DNA of 64,000 bases, taken from assembly GCA_037974665.1 (NCBI GenBank), contig CM075767.1:20290840-20354839 (forward strand). Reading direction: 5' to 3'. Positions 9,835 to 21,774 of the stretch are shown here, piece after piece; position 1 is the stretch's first letter, and the number at the start of each line of letters is the position of its first letter. The translations under genes were made by a program, and so were the position numbers. The stretch is from Ehretia macrophylla. Lineage: Eukaryota; Streptophyta; Magnoliopsida; Boraginales; Ehretiaceae. The notes under the pieces are model-generated. The model searched no databases and was not told the DNA's origin. It saw only the letters and a program-made list of their open reading frames with translations.

Positions 9835-12800
9835 GACCATTCCGTAGCTAAAGAACGCGGGCGACGGAATTGCCGTAGTCATTTCATCGCCCCCGTTGAA
9901 AAGGGGTTGTAACGCCCCGATCCCTCATGAGATCGGAGGCTCAAATAACCATGCTATTCTCAACCCAATACCAAACTCGGTCACAAAATTTTAAGAAAAA
10001 ACGGACAGAGTTTCCACTGTACCGCGGACATTTTTCAAACCTTTAAATGCTCAAAATAGCCACAATATACTAAAACAAGCTTTTATAATTAAAATTCAAA
10101 GGTTCAAGGCCATCCAAGCCAGGAGACAAACAACAGCTCCAAATCACACATGCATGCACCCAACTTAACTTTTCCTTAAACCTTTTTAACATGCCATTCT
10201 ATGATAACATTTGAGCAATTTTAGAAGTTGAAATCAATACCTCTAAACATACACCCCCAAACATGCAAGAACTAAAAGGAGAATTAAAAGTTATTACAAC
10301 CCATAATATCTCAAAGCTAACATTACAACCAACAACCTTCAACTTGCAACTACAAGAATATACATAGCCTTAAGGCCACAAAATAGATCATGCTATAGCA
10401 ATAAAAGTACACCATGTAACAACAAGAAGACAAATCCACCTTAGACAACAAACACACAACAACTAGGGCAAAGGCTCAGCCTGAACTTCTTCATCTTCCA
10501 CTAGCACCTCAACTAGTTGGGGTTCACCCTCAGCACTTCCTGAAACATGTTTAGCCAGGTATGAGCAATCACAATTGCTTAGTGAGGGATAAGGTCTACC
10601 GGGGATGTACAATGCAGCAACGTAACACAATTAATACAATAAATAAGCAATAAATAACAATTCTAATACCACATTTTAAAAGGATACAATCGATAACCCT
10701 TATCACTCCAAATCTTCGATCCCCGATCCACGAACCACGATCTTAATCTCGATATGCCGGCATCCCTTACACCAATAGGTACTCCAGATGTACCTGATCC
10801 TACGACCTAATACCCTCTGGCAATCTCCGGACCAAGCGAGTGAGGGAATAGCAGACGGAGCTAAGGCAACCAACACTGGCAAGCCCGATGCCGCCCAGCG
10901 AGGCCAACGCATCCGCTGCGACAATGAGGTTGCGCAATCACGATGCAATGCAAGAATGATAACAATGACAATATAATCAAGAAATACATTTAAGGACAAA
11001 AAGTAGATTGTCCTAACACCAAGTTACAATTTAGCAACAATATGCATATATCAATTACGCAATTATACTAAACAATATACTCTTTTATCAAGAAAATAAC
11101 TATAATGCACGTAAGGATGCAGGTCCCTCACCTTTATCAAGCTTCAAGATGTAAAAATGGCTTAGTTACTCCAAATTTCCTTTAGCTCGAATATGCAAAT
11201 CCCTAGTATATTCATTTAAGTATAACACTTTAGCAATTGATTATATTAACTCCACATTAGCACGTAATCCCAAATAACCACATATTATTCATGTATGTCA
11301 TATTGACACATAGCCTAAGTAATCAAACGAATAACTCTAAAACATTTCTTTAATCTTACCAAGGACATTAACTATATCAACTCTAACAAGTTAACTTCAT
11401 AACTAATTCAACTTCATTTATATTGCAAAGGAATATCAAACTAAGTATTAAATCAAGACAACTATGCTTAACACTTAAACATAATTCAACTATAACAAAA
11501 TCTATGAATCATTATCATGTTTATTCACCCAAGTACAACATATATAACTCAATTAAAAATCAAATATAGCAATTAAGTAGTCCAATTAACTAACTAAGTA
11601 ACAAGTTCAACCAATTCATAAAAATTCTAACAAACTCTTTTCCAATTGCTTATGAATTAGGTTCTAAACTTCACGTACGATATGAAACTTCAAATCTAAT
11701 TTTACTAATCAATTATTGTCACCTTATGACCCACGTAAATGCCAAGAAATCCCATTTTTAAGCATGTTAACTCAAAAACTTTGAAAAGCCTCTTAGGTGA
11801 TTTGAACTATACCTACTTAATCCGATTAGCAATTAAGCGTCATAATTACATTTTAGAGGCTTCCTAATACATCTAAGACTAATTACATAATCAAACAAGT
11901 CGAATTAAAACCTTTGTTCCAAAGTCCTCTAATGACACCTTTAATCATGCCAAAAATGCATTAGAGACATTATCTAACATATATAACACCATTCAAGGCA
12001 TTCAAACCCATCCGGACAACAAATATACGCATAGCCCCTTTTTGTGTGCAATTCAATTAATCAAGTTCTAACTAATTTAAACACTAATCTAGGTTTAATG
12101 TCACCTATAGCACCCTTAGATAACACAAAATCAAGCTTCAATCACACTACCTCAAAACTCAAAACAAGTCAAGTTAGAGCTCCATGAAAGCATGCATTTT
12201 TCCAAATCTTCTAATAGAACCCTAATTTTACCAAATTATTTACCTATTCTATTCATCTCCAAATTCTCTTATTTTTATGTATAAATATATCTCTTCGAGT
12301 GTAAATAACTTTATAACTAAACGGAACTCAATTCTGATCTAAATTCCACAAGTTATGACATTTTCCGTGCAACTGCGCGAAGTGCCCCCTGCACCAGCGA
12401 TTTTCAGACACATTTCTGGAATGCTTAAATCGGAGGGTCAAAACATTAGAATTAGCTTTAGCTCTAGAAATCAACATTTGTTCAGAACTTCATAATCTAG
12501 CTACTGTGTAAATTTTTTTAATTTTAGAGTACGTTTTCTATGTCAAAAATGGTTCCAAACGTGATGGACAGTAAGCTGCCCAGATTACTACCTTTGCACT
12601 AATGTTCAATTAGTTTAACCTCTTGCTCAATCCACTAGCTTAGCATGTTACTAACTCCACAATTAACTTAAAGTTTCACCTAGGCACTTTCTCAAACATC
12701 TTAAAGGCATTTCAAGTTCTCAACACCATTTCATGCAATTAGCTAATCAACCAACAATACATAGGCATACAAGCAAATACATGTCAAAAGTTTACTCTAC

Positions 12801-13750
12801 AAGCTCTCTAGCTATTATTTCATGTATTAGAAGCAATAAAATGATTAGAAATGCAAAAACCCTAAAATTCGCAGGTTACTATTCACAGACACTATTCATC
12901 TTCTTCCCCAAGTCTCCAAACTTCATTTTCAACCACAAAATTCTTCAAATACCTATAAAAGAATGTCGTATGATCATAATAGATGCCAATTTAAGCATAA
13001 ATAACCATAGATAAGCGAGATATAACAAATCTCAAAATTTAAAGTTTGTAGCTAAACATTCAAATGCACAAATATAGGGGAATCCCTCACCAAATTAGAG
13101 ATGTAGGAGCAAATGAGAAGCGTTTTGATGGTTTGAAATCCTTTAGAAGAGGTTAGAAGATCAAATTGAGCAAAATTTGCATGAAAAATTACTATTCTCG
13201 TATAGGGTTTTTTTGGCTATTTTTGGGCATTTTTGGCTTATTATTTTGAATATTTGTATGCATATATGTTATATGATGTATATATGTATGTGTTGTATAT
13301 TTAGCTTAAGTCAATTACCACAAAATCTTGGTCAAACTATGCTAAATCTCAATTTAAATGCTAACTAGTTTAAAAACAATGTTTACATTACGTAACACTA
13401 TTCAACGAAACACTAATCATTTTTCAAACGCAAGTTCCCGACCTTCAAAATCCAAAATTACAAGTTCCCGATTCCTTTTATAAGTTATACTATCTAGGAA
13501 AAATATTAATTCGAGCAAATTAGACAGTTGATTTTCTTATAAATAGTAACCACTAATAAAACATATAATGAAGAATAAGAAATGCACATTGAAATGCTCA
13601 AAGAGACATGCAACAGTTACGAATAAACGTGATGAGAAATCTTGGGCGTCACAGGGGTACCGGCCGGTCGGTACCCCTTTTCGGCAGGGACAACGGAATG
13701 GCTACGGCAATTCCGTCGCCCACGTTCTTTGGCTACGGAATGGTCGTAGC
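9835..13750. repeat. Near-perfect palindrome interrupted by the solo LTR
   Basis: The left arm (about 9835-9907) carries CCGTAGCTAAAGAACG, GGGCGACGGAATTGCCGTAG and GAAAAGGGGT. The right arm (about 13654-13750) carries GGGGTACC, CGGTACCCCTTTTC, CTACGGCAATTCCGTCGCCC and CGTTCTTTGGCTACGG. Removing the LTR and one target copy gives a hairpin of about 70 bp per arm, centred on ACCGGCCGGTCGGT. The LTR landed almost at the hairpin tip. Confidence 0.88.
9908..13653. mobile_element. 3746-bp solo LTR (Ty3/gypsy type, perhaps Tekay/Del-like)
   Basis: The element begins TGTAACGCCC and ends GGGCGTCACA, a short imperfect inverted terminal repeat bounded by TG and CA. It is flanked by an exact 5-bp target duplication, GGGGT (9903-9907 and 13654-13658). 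No primer-binding site, polypurine tract, protease, RT or integrase reading frame is seen inside. The only long frames (10703-10999) lie in a locally GC-rich patch without a recognisable domain. The length and TGTAACGCCCC start resemble long LTRs of chromoviral Tekay/Del elements, but the lineage is inferred from memory of such ends. Strand is not decided. Confidence 0.85.
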
Positions 13751-13799
13751 TTGGAAGTCGTCCGCATTTATTTTTTCAACTACAACTATGAAAATTTAT

Positions 13800-14075
13800 T
13801 CAAGTTTTTTCATTTCCTTCAACTTTTTTCCCTCTCTTCTCCCTCTCTACGAAATTTTCTTTCTTTTCTCTCTCTCTAAGGCACTACCACCAACCACCAC
13901 TACCATCATGGCCACCATCACTACTACCAAAGGCACTATTACCACCAAGGACACAACCACAACTTCCAAAGGTACCACCACCACCACCAACCACCACCAA
14001 GGGCACCATTAACACCACCAACATCACTAAGGGTACCACCACCACCACTAAGGGCACCATCACCATGACCACCAT
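13800..14075. repeat. CT-rich tract and imperfect (ACC)n microsatellite
   Basis: A pyrimidine-rich run (13800-13880) is followed by about 190 bp of imperfect ACC/CAC triplets interspersed with AAGGGCACCAT-type variants (13884-14075). Open frames on both strands, Thr/His-rich on plus and Val/Met-rich on minus, are by-products of the triplet repeat. It may be the 5' leader of the CACTA-like element's lost gene. Confidence 0.75.
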
Positions 14076-14143
14076 CTCCTTCTCTCTTTTCTATAGGTAA
14101 ATATTTAAGGTTTATATTTCCCCTCTATTTTGTCTACTATACA

Positions 14144-14190
14144 CATATGTATGTATATGTGTGTGTATATATATATGTATATGTGTGTGA
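14144..14190. repeat. TA/TG dinucleotide microsatellite
   Basis: Interleaved TATG, TG and TA runs over about 45 bp. A simple repeat with no further context. Confidence 0.7.
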
Positions 14191-14498
14191 ATTTTAGATT
14201 TTTATTTGTTCAATATATACTTTTTGTACTTAATTTTATGTTTATTTTGAATTTTATTTAGTGATATTTGACATAAATATTTGGTATTATATTTGGCATA
14301 AATATTGTGTGAATTAACAATGTTGTATTGTAGTCATATTTGGTTGTGCAATATGAAATGTTTTTTGGTAGTGCAATATACTAAAATATTTTGGGCCTTT
14401 AGTGTTAAATTGGGCTATGAATTCACATGCTAAGTTATTTATTATGAAGTAAATGTGATATACATGTGTAGAATGTTGTTGAAAGTTAAAGGCATTAC

Positions 14499-14679
14499 CA
14501 CTTGCAGCTCCATAAGGAGATCCGTACCATGTCGCTATAGCAACTGTAAAACCATTTCTAACTGCTGTATAATTAAATGCCTCCTCATTGATGCAGGAGC
14601 AAAAGTTAAGTTGAAGAGAGTAAAATGTTATTAGGAGAAAAAAATAAACAGATTGAACAAGGTGTTGCGTGATAGACAT
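14499..14679 (-). pseudogene. Beta-expansin exon 1, isolated copy
   Basis: This is exon 1 of an expansin gene whose other exons are absent here. The ATG at 14679-14677 opens MSITQHLVQSVYFFLL, a plausible signal peptide, followed by [18 protein letters not shown] and [13 protein letters not shown], the conserved start of the double-psi barrel domain. It ends at a usable donor (G|GTAATG, 14499/14498), but the sequence beyond is unrelated to the intron of the full copy at 35.7-37.9 kb, and exons 2-4 are not downstream. A TATA-like sequence lies 72 bp upstream. Unlike copy B, this exon retains an ATG and an open frame. If transcribed it could only encode a secretion signal with about 35 mature residues. 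Confidence 0.88.
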
Positions 14680-14750
14680 TGTCCTTTAACTTGATGATGA
14701 CTAATTAAAGAAACTTTCTTTTATTTGCTATATTTTTGTTTGACTAGCTA

Positions 14751-14759
14751 GTATTTATA
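14751..14759 (-). promoter_or_regulatory. TATA-like box of the isolated expansin exon
   Basis: TATAAATAC on the minus strand, about 70-80 bp upstream of the ATG, is conserved in copy B as CTATAAATAC near 37947-37956. Position and conservation support a core promoter element. Confidence 0.5.
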
Positions 14760-15550
14760 CTGGAAAATGTGTAACAATTACATCTAATAACATGAATCTA
14801 AATTTGTATTGATCGATTATGGTAAAGAATCACAAAATGATTTCTAAAATGTCAAAATTGGAAACACTGTTCGCAAAGGTTTTTGTATGTTATACAGGAT
14901 TTTACAAAATCTTTCTATTGCTAAGATTTCAAAATTACCTCAAATTTACATAATTATAGAACTTTTGGTATTCAATCTAAATCTCTTCGAAAGTAATAAA
15001 ACTAGAATAATATAGATGTACATATTTATTTAATAATAGTTTATTTATATTATATTGTTGACTGCTCTGGATTACCTTCATATTGTGTAGAAGGTTGACA
15101 AAATATCTGTAGACGGGAGTATTTATTGTGTGTTTACAATCTAGTATATGTTCTTGCAACAAGATGCGAGATTAAATGAATGATTGGATAGTAGCAATGA
15201 ATAAAGTAAGTCAACAAAAGAAATATGATAAACATATATAGCATTTGGATTTCCTATATTCCTACGTTAATTATTGGCTTGAAATTAACACTTAATACTA
15301 CATACTATGAATTAGGTATACTTTTTAATTGCTACATTGAAAATTTCTTAGATAACATTATGAAACAATTGGGCTGTCCAATGAGTTTCGTATTAGGGGT
15401 GAAAAGAAGTCAGTTATTTGTGCGAGTCACCTTCTCCTAGTCTCTGTTGCAAGACATGGATTTATGAAATACAGTCACTGAAAGAATTGAACAATATTAA
15501 TTAACATATGCGTACATTTCTTAGTATTTTTTTATGATGCCAAACTAATT
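14760..15550. other. Duplicated non-coding sequence upstream of the expansin exon
   Basis: Aligns with 37957-39125 of copy B apart from the retro-insertion there. No gene is seen. Confidence 0.6.
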
Positions 15551-15560
15551 AAACATTATG

Positions 15561-16595
15561 TCAAACTATAATGTGTGAACGATCATTAAACTCTTGAAGT
15601 TGCATATCCATAATAATAGTGCAGATTTGTAATCTCTTGAACACTACGTCGTGGTTTCCCTTTGGATGAAAATATCTCATCCATTTAAGGAATGTCAATA
15701 TCATGAGTTGTACAAAACAAAGACATTTCATCAAACAAAGATTTGCATCCAATATCTTTCAAAATTTGCAAGTGATGCATTGAGATATCAACTAATTTTA
15801 TGGCATTAACAATATCTTTACATTTCCCTGCAATGCATGTGATAATTCATTAGTGATTCCCAACATGTTTTTCATAAAATGCAAACTAAATACAAAGTCA
15901 AATGTTTGTATCTTGGCTAAAAGACCATTAGTTTCAAATCTTTGATCTGGACTCAGCCCATCTTCCTTGATAATCTCAAGTATATCAATCACTGAATAAT
16001 ACATGAAAATCAACTTTATTAAAGTCCTATAATGTGAACCCCAACTACTATCACAGCTTTGTTTGAGACTAATTTCTTAATTCATGTTATGACCACTAAG
16101 AATTTCACAAATTTTCAGTGTTTCTTTAACCCTAACAACTTGTTTTTCACGAAGAATGTCATGTCGCTTGCATGAGCCTCCAACAACATTTGATACATTG
16201 GCAACTAAGTTAAAAAGGGCAGTAACTTGCATTTGGTTCTTGACTATAGAAACAATTGAGAGTTTTCAATTAATGTGCAAAACATTGAATATAGAAAACA
16301 AATTAATTTCTTTCAAAATCAAAATTTTCAAACCATTAAATTCATCTTGCAAGTTACTAGCGCCATCATAGCTCTGCCCACGAATTTTTCATACACTCAA
16401 TCCATATTCTCTAAATAATGATTCAATACCCCTTTTAGAGATAATATAGTAGTATTACTCGCATATACTATATCAATAAAATGCTCAATAACACTCCCTT
16501 TCTTATTCACATACCACAACACAACGGCTATTTCTTCTTTGTTTGATAAATCACGGGATTCATCATCAATAATAGCAAACTACTTTCATCAACGA
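15561..16595 (-). pseudogene. ZMYM1-like / DUF4371 hAT-family transposase-derived pseudogene, copy A
   Basis: Minus-strand fragments across frames reconstruct part of a plant zinc-finger MYM-type protein 1-like (hAT transposase-related) protein. In order they read FAIIDDESRDLSN, RGQSYDGASN, EFNGLK, NVVGGSCKR, WGSHYRTL, SVIDILEII, FDFVFSLHFMKNMLGITNELS and MQLQEFNDR. Several stops and frameshifts interrupt it, for example TAA or TAG codons between the blocks. Both the N-terminal TTF-type zinc finger and the C-terminal hAT dimerisation domain are missing. Copy B carries the same broken state, so decay predates the duplication. Small plus-strand frames here are shadows. Confidence 0.85.
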
Positions 16596-16961
16596 CAAAT
16601 GGCTACTTCCATCAGTGGGAGACCAAGATTCGATCTCATAGGGTAGGAGTAAAACAAAACCATAAATGGTGATTGAGGTTTATAATTAAACCTGTGAACA
16701 TTTAGTATAAGTAGGTTTAGGATTATACTGCCTCTACTACTTGTAAGTCTGAAGTTCTTATCAAAAATGATTGTTGAAATAAAAGGATTAATTGCCTAAC
16801 AAAAACAACAACAAAAGAAGTCTGAAGTTCTTATCTAGGCACATTCACAGTCTTATATCTAGGCTAGGAACAATTAAGCAATATAAAAATCTATTGGTGG
16901 CTCATTCTAGTTGAAGAAGTACTTATTCGTATATATAGTGCTACAATTTATTTTCAACTAC
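16596..16961. other. Duplicated non-coding sequence
   Basis: No gene or repeat is recognised apart from alignment with copy B. Confidence 0.5.
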
Positions 16962-17614
16962 AGTATAACCTCTTTAAATTAATAGTCTTGGAATCAATAA
17001 ATTTTATTAATTTAGTGACATATTAATTTATCAACAAATTAATATAAGATATTTTTAATATTCTTTCTGAAAAGTGACTCATATTTTTTCAGTCCAATTT
17101 GAAAAGACAAGTAGAAAACTCTTATGTGAATAGAAAATAAAAATCTAATTTAGTAGGATTAGAACAAGTTTCACTAATCTCGTATACTAATCCTACAAGG
17201 ATTAGGATTAAAATTAGTTTCTCAAATCTCGCTCAATTTTTTCTCTTTAAGTGTATTAGTTTCTCCAACATTTCTTGTTACAATACAAGAAAGCAATCCC
17301 GGAACTTCTAGGTGCATTGCACATAATTAAAAATGAGATTCAACTAGATTTGAAATTCAATAAAAGACAAGCTACTTTTGATTCATAATTTGAGAAAATC
17401 TAATAGCTAATTTGTTATGTACTTTTCAGCTAATTATTAATTTATAAAATAATTGGATTGATAAAATACAAAAAAATATATATTTTAAATGTATTAGCTT
17501 ATAATTTTATTGAAGTTATTAACTTTTTACACTGATCCGAGTTCAGGACCAGATAATTTTATTATTTAAAATAGATTATTAGTTTGTGGAGTATTAATTT
17601 AAAGAGGTTATACT
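16962..17614. mobile_element. Inverted-repeat (MITE-like) element, copy A
   Basis: Starts AGTATAACCTCTTTAAATT and ends with its reverse complement, AATTTAAAGAGGTTATACT, giving an almost perfect terminal repeat of about 22 bp over 653 bp. It has no coding capacity. Copy B has the same element at about 40594-41222. The superfamily is not assigned because no clear target-site duplication is seen. The middle contains a local palindrome around CTAATCCTACAAGGATTAG. Confidence 0.75.
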
Positions 17615-19389
17615 ATATACTAATTTCTCATATTGTTTTAGACAATAAACAAACCATAATTTCATACTTTTTAACAATTAAATTCTAAATCACTTTGTAA
17701 GAACTTAAAACTAATTATGTCGTTTTCTTTGGGAGAAGAGCGATAGAGCTAGTAACTATTTCCAGTGGCTAATAGCTCGAACACTTTTGTACATTTGTTA
17801 TATGGCGATTAATGAAATCTATCCATACTTAACAGAAAAGATAAACCGAAAGAAAAAAGAAGAAAATGGAAATTGGGCATCTATTTTTCTTTAAAGTTGA
17901 CAAAGTTGGTGCACCACGTATATTTATTATTTTTTACAAAGCCCCCATTGGTGTTACTTTTTTTCATGGGGTCTCTAAAAATATCAATTATTACTTTTTA
18001 GAGACCCAAATGACTTTTTACAAACTCTATTGATGATACTCTTAGGATTGCGACTCCAACTAGCTTATTTCTGAACCACATATATTTCATGATGTTTCAA
18101 TGAACTCCTCATGTAATATGAAAATCATGTACTCCATTGACCTAGCAACAAGAATTAGTTGCACTACTTTCACAAATTTGACCAACAAATTAAAGTTTTG
18201 TTATTTAGTAAAATAAACTTATTAATTTTAAATTAAAATTATTAATTAATTTTGTTAATTAATTAAAGTTCCTTATTAAATAACTTAATTTTTAATTAAC
18301 TAAATTAATGTATTATTTATTAAAATAGATTAATTAATTAACTTATTAAAAGAATTTGAAGTTCAACCACAAAAAATGTTCATATAATATTAAAGGCATT
18401 TTCATTTTATACAGTTCTACTCAAACAAATTTTTTACTCTTTTGTTTTATTTTTTAAAGCTATTCTAGAAATCTGTTTCACAAAACAAAAAAATGGGAAT
18501 AAGTTTTTGGTGTAATCAGTTTTTGATTGCCATCGTGGTCTTCACCAAACTCAACTATACCAAAATCATGTGTGTATGTGTGCGCATGTGTGTGTGTGTG
18601 TGTGAAGGAGGTGGCAGAAGAAGAAGAGAAGGGAAAAAGATGAAAAAGAATTTTGTTAAATGATTAGGGGTTAATAAGTAATTTAGATTAAAGAGGGCAC
18701 ATTTGGAATTGTGCTTACTCAATTAAGGGTAAAATAGTCATTTTATAAAAATAGTATGATTTTTTGTTAGCTATTAACGATACTTTGTCAGTTGTGACTA
18801 ATTGTTAACTTTTGGTAGATATTGGTTGACTAAGCACGTAACTTTTGAAATAATAATGACCAATTTGAGAAAAAAAATATACATGTTGGGATCATTTGTG
18901 AAATTTACCCTTATTTATTTTTGTCTCTTTTGTATGTTAAGATGTCATTAGTATTTAAAATTATATATTTTTACATTTACTTTTTTATAATTAATATACG
19001 AAAAAATTTATGCATAAATGATTGGCTGCTAACATATCTCAATTAGCAATAGAGCAGGTTGGTATGAAAGCATAGGCAATATGAAGTTTAAATTCCTAGT
19101 TGGTCATTCTATATGTAGCTCAGATACTCTTTACTAAATTAATTATAATTTCTTCTAGAAAATTTCAATTTGTGCACCGTTTGAAGTATTATTAGAAACT
19201 ATACTAATAGAAAACTTCAACCATATATAGCTCATCAACTAATTGTGTCCCAGACGATACAATTGCAATGTGAAGTTGGATTTAAGAAAAAAAAAAAGAA
19301 GCTAATTATGTAGCATTATAGTCTTTCCTACATTAATATTTAAATTGAAACTTATTTGTTTGAGTTGGTATATTGATGATGGATACAAC
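17615..19389. other. Duplicated AT-rich non-coding region with a GT microsatellite
   Basis: No gene is seen. It contains TTAATTAA-rich stretches (18190-18350) and a GT-rich microsatellite (18570-18604). All aligns with copy B, about 41223-42986. Confidence 0.6.
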
Positions 19390-20745
19390 TAGAATTGGCA
19401 TTTGGGTTGGGTTGACACAAGCCCAACACAAACCATGACACTAAATTCGGACCCAACCTAACCTGGTTGAGAGTGAGTTCGACTTGTTCCAACACACCAC
19501 ATATAAATGAGTCAAGTTGAGTTTTATAATTTTTGACCCAACCCATTTAAATTTGGGCCCATTTTGATATAGTACCAGCCCATCCCAATCCAATCCATGA
19601 GTATAACCTAGCTTGAAGTCTAATCCAACTCCAGCCCACCACATTTGAGTCCACTTATAAATTTTTTTAAAAAGAGTATTGAAATAGTATGCATTAAGCA
19701 ATGTAGGAATGCATCATTACAAGTTTGTAACAAACTACAACCAACAATTGCTTTTAAAAAAATAGTTAAAATCTACATTTTAAGAAGTAAAGAAATAAAT
19801 AAATTTCAAATAATAGCTGAGGAGCCGTTGGTTGGTAATACCAGCAACTACTTTTAAAAATTTTAATTAAAAATAGCAAGTCATAGTAAAATTTATTGAG
19901 GAATGTCATGTCCCTTTGTCTTTTACAGAGGGATGTCAAGTCCATTTTTCTTTAGATTTTAGGATAACTTTTTTCTCGAAAAATGGAGAGTTCATTTTTC
20001 TCATTTTTTTTATATAATTTTTGCACATACTCTTATTATTATTATTATTATTGTAAATACATAATTTTTTTAACTTAAATTATACTATAACACTACATAT
20101 TATTATAGTTATTCTTTTGTAATTTAATCATTATTTCTATCAATTCTTTAGATTTTATAAGACTCTAATTTTGGGAGAAGAAATTTTTTTACGACGGTAC
20201 ATCTATAAGAGGTTTGAAATCATTTTGCATACTTTGAAGAATAGGGGTATGTAGTTTGTAACTAAAGTCAACGTAAATATATATCTTGTCTTAAATTTAG
20301 AACTAAAACGTTTGTGGAACACCTTGTATTTCAACACTAAAATGTGTCAAACTATTTCAATGTTGAAGTGGTTATTCAACCACCATTATTGTCACCACTT
20401 GAATAAGTATTTAGAGAGTCTCTTCCACCGAGCCCAACACCACCGCCAGCAAGCCCATCACCTATACAATGAGTATAACAAAATGGAGATTTTTTCCATT
20501 AGCTTTCCTCAAATGGTTATATAATATTTTAGTTTTATTTTTATTTTTATGTTACTACTATACTCATGTCTTGTGAATTTGTACGTAGTTTGTTATGTAA
20601 TGTTATCATTCTACTTGTTTCTTGTCAATAGTTAAATTAATTTTTCATGAAAAGTTAAGTTTAAGTTTCTCTTTTTTAATTATTAATCCAACTATACAAA
20701 TACTCCCAATTAGTTTTTTTTAGCTATGGTTATATGTGTATAAAC

Positions 20746-20776
<31 letters not shown>

Positions 20777-21070
20777 TGTATATTGGCGTTTGTTTATGTA
20801 TATGTGTTTGCATATTAGTATATATAATATATTCAAAATACACTAATAACAAAAACAAATAAATGGGTTCACCCAACCCAGTCCAACTTAGCTCATGACC
20901 TATAATACCGGGCTCGTGGATTGAGCTGGATTATGTATTGTAAAAAATGAGCCAAACCTAACTAAGCCTAGCCCACTAAAACCTATGTCAAGATAGACTC
21001 AATTTTTTTTTTTTTTACTCGTGACTTGTACAAATTGAATTGGTCTGAGCTAGCCCATATAGCAACTCCA
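19390..21070. mobile_element. Non-autonomous hAT element, copy A
   Basis: The left end TAGAATTGGCATTTGG pairs with the right end ATAGCAACTCCA. The flanks are GATACAAC (19382-19389) and TATACAAC (21071-21078), the 8-bp target duplication with one change. Copy B shows both ends and an exact duplication. Subterminal regions are full of GGGTTGGGTT/AACCCAACC motifs. No transposase frame is present. The element holds an (ATGT)n microsatellite. Confidence 0.85.
20741..20780. repeat. (ATGT)n tetranucleotide microsatellite
   Basis: About nine ATGT units, against about three at the matching site in copy B (44336-44348). This is a clear length difference between duplicate copies. Confidence 0.85.
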
Positions 21071-21376
21071 TATACAACCCAGGAACCACTTTGGGTGGCA
21101 GGATGCATACAATGGATGGAAGAATGGCCCTAGAACATGCACGAGAAACATAATGGAATAACAACTTTTGTCTTCCTGAATTCATATGTATAGATTTTGT
21201 CTATGCAAAGTGCAGTGGTAACTGAAAGATTTTCTCTATCGGATGCATAAAAGAGAATATAAACATCGGTGATATGGACATTAAATCATCTCCAGATGTG
21301 AAACGCTAAAATAATCTCTCCTCGAAGATCAAAGCAGGGGCCAATTGAAGGAGATAACGAGGGTCCACCAGACTTA

Positions 21377-21774
21377 AGGTTCTGTTTCGTTTAGTTTTGT
21401 TACAGTCAAAAGTGCTTTCTATAAATTTATTAACTGATGTCACCTATTTGACTCATTTCTAAAAGTGTTTTTAAGAAAAAGTAGAAGATGAAAAAAATTG
21501 AAAAATAAGAAGTTCAAAATTAAAGCTTTTCAAAATAGATTTTTGCGAAACTATTTTTATATAATGCGACAAGCTATTTTTTTTTCTTTCTCAAATATAC
21601 CCCTTCATATTTTTTAAAGTACAATATGGCCTTCAAATTTTTTAAAAGTTTAATATTATCCAATATAAGCCAAACAATCAACGGCTTTTGTTCAGCAACA
21701 CTTCTAACCAAAGCTCTACTATAAAAGTTCTACAGCTCAAAAACTAAAATTATACAGTTAGGCCAAATAGAGAT
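21377..21774. mobile_element. MITE present in copy A only
   Basis: Copy B reads CCAGACTTATACGAACTC, uninterrupted, at 44933-44950. In copy A about 395 bp lie between GACTTA and TTATTCGAAC, consistent with a TTA target duplication. The ends AGGTTCTGTTTCG and GGCCAAATAGAGAT form a weak inverted repeat. Ends and TTA duplication suggest a Tourist-like (PIF/Harbinger) MITE. A 7-bp hAT-like duplication (AGACTTA/AGATTTA, one mismatch) is an alternative. No coding sequence. Confidence 0.75.

Larger units (their letters stand above)
7422..14300 (+). mobile_element. CACTA (En/Spm)-like element, one terminus visible, split by a solo LTR
   Basis: Position 7422 begins CACTACAAGAAAAC, the standard plant CACTA terminal inverted repeat. 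The next 2.4 kb is packed with short direct and inverted motifs of the type CCGTAGC/GCTACGG and GACGGAATT, typical CACTA subterminal repeats. These reappear at 13680-13765 beyond the LTR insertion. A pyrimidine-rich stretch (13800-13880) and an ACC-rich tract follow. The opposite end (CTTGTAGTG) was not found, and sequence from 14490 belongs to the segmental duplication, so the 3' part is probably lost. No transposase (TNP2) coding region is visible. The right limit given is a guess. Confidence 0.65.

Noticed and set aside
10703-10999. Overlapping frames in a GC-rich patch
   Set aside because: They lie inside the solo LTR and carry no retroelement or host domain.
13884-14075. Open frames rich in Thr/His or Val/Met
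   Set aside because: Produced by an ACC triplet repeat; no domain or codon bias.
16156-16371. Plus-strand 71-codon frame, also at 39683-39970
   Set aside because: Antisense of the ZMYM1/hAT pseudogene, whose recognisable motifs are on the minus strand.
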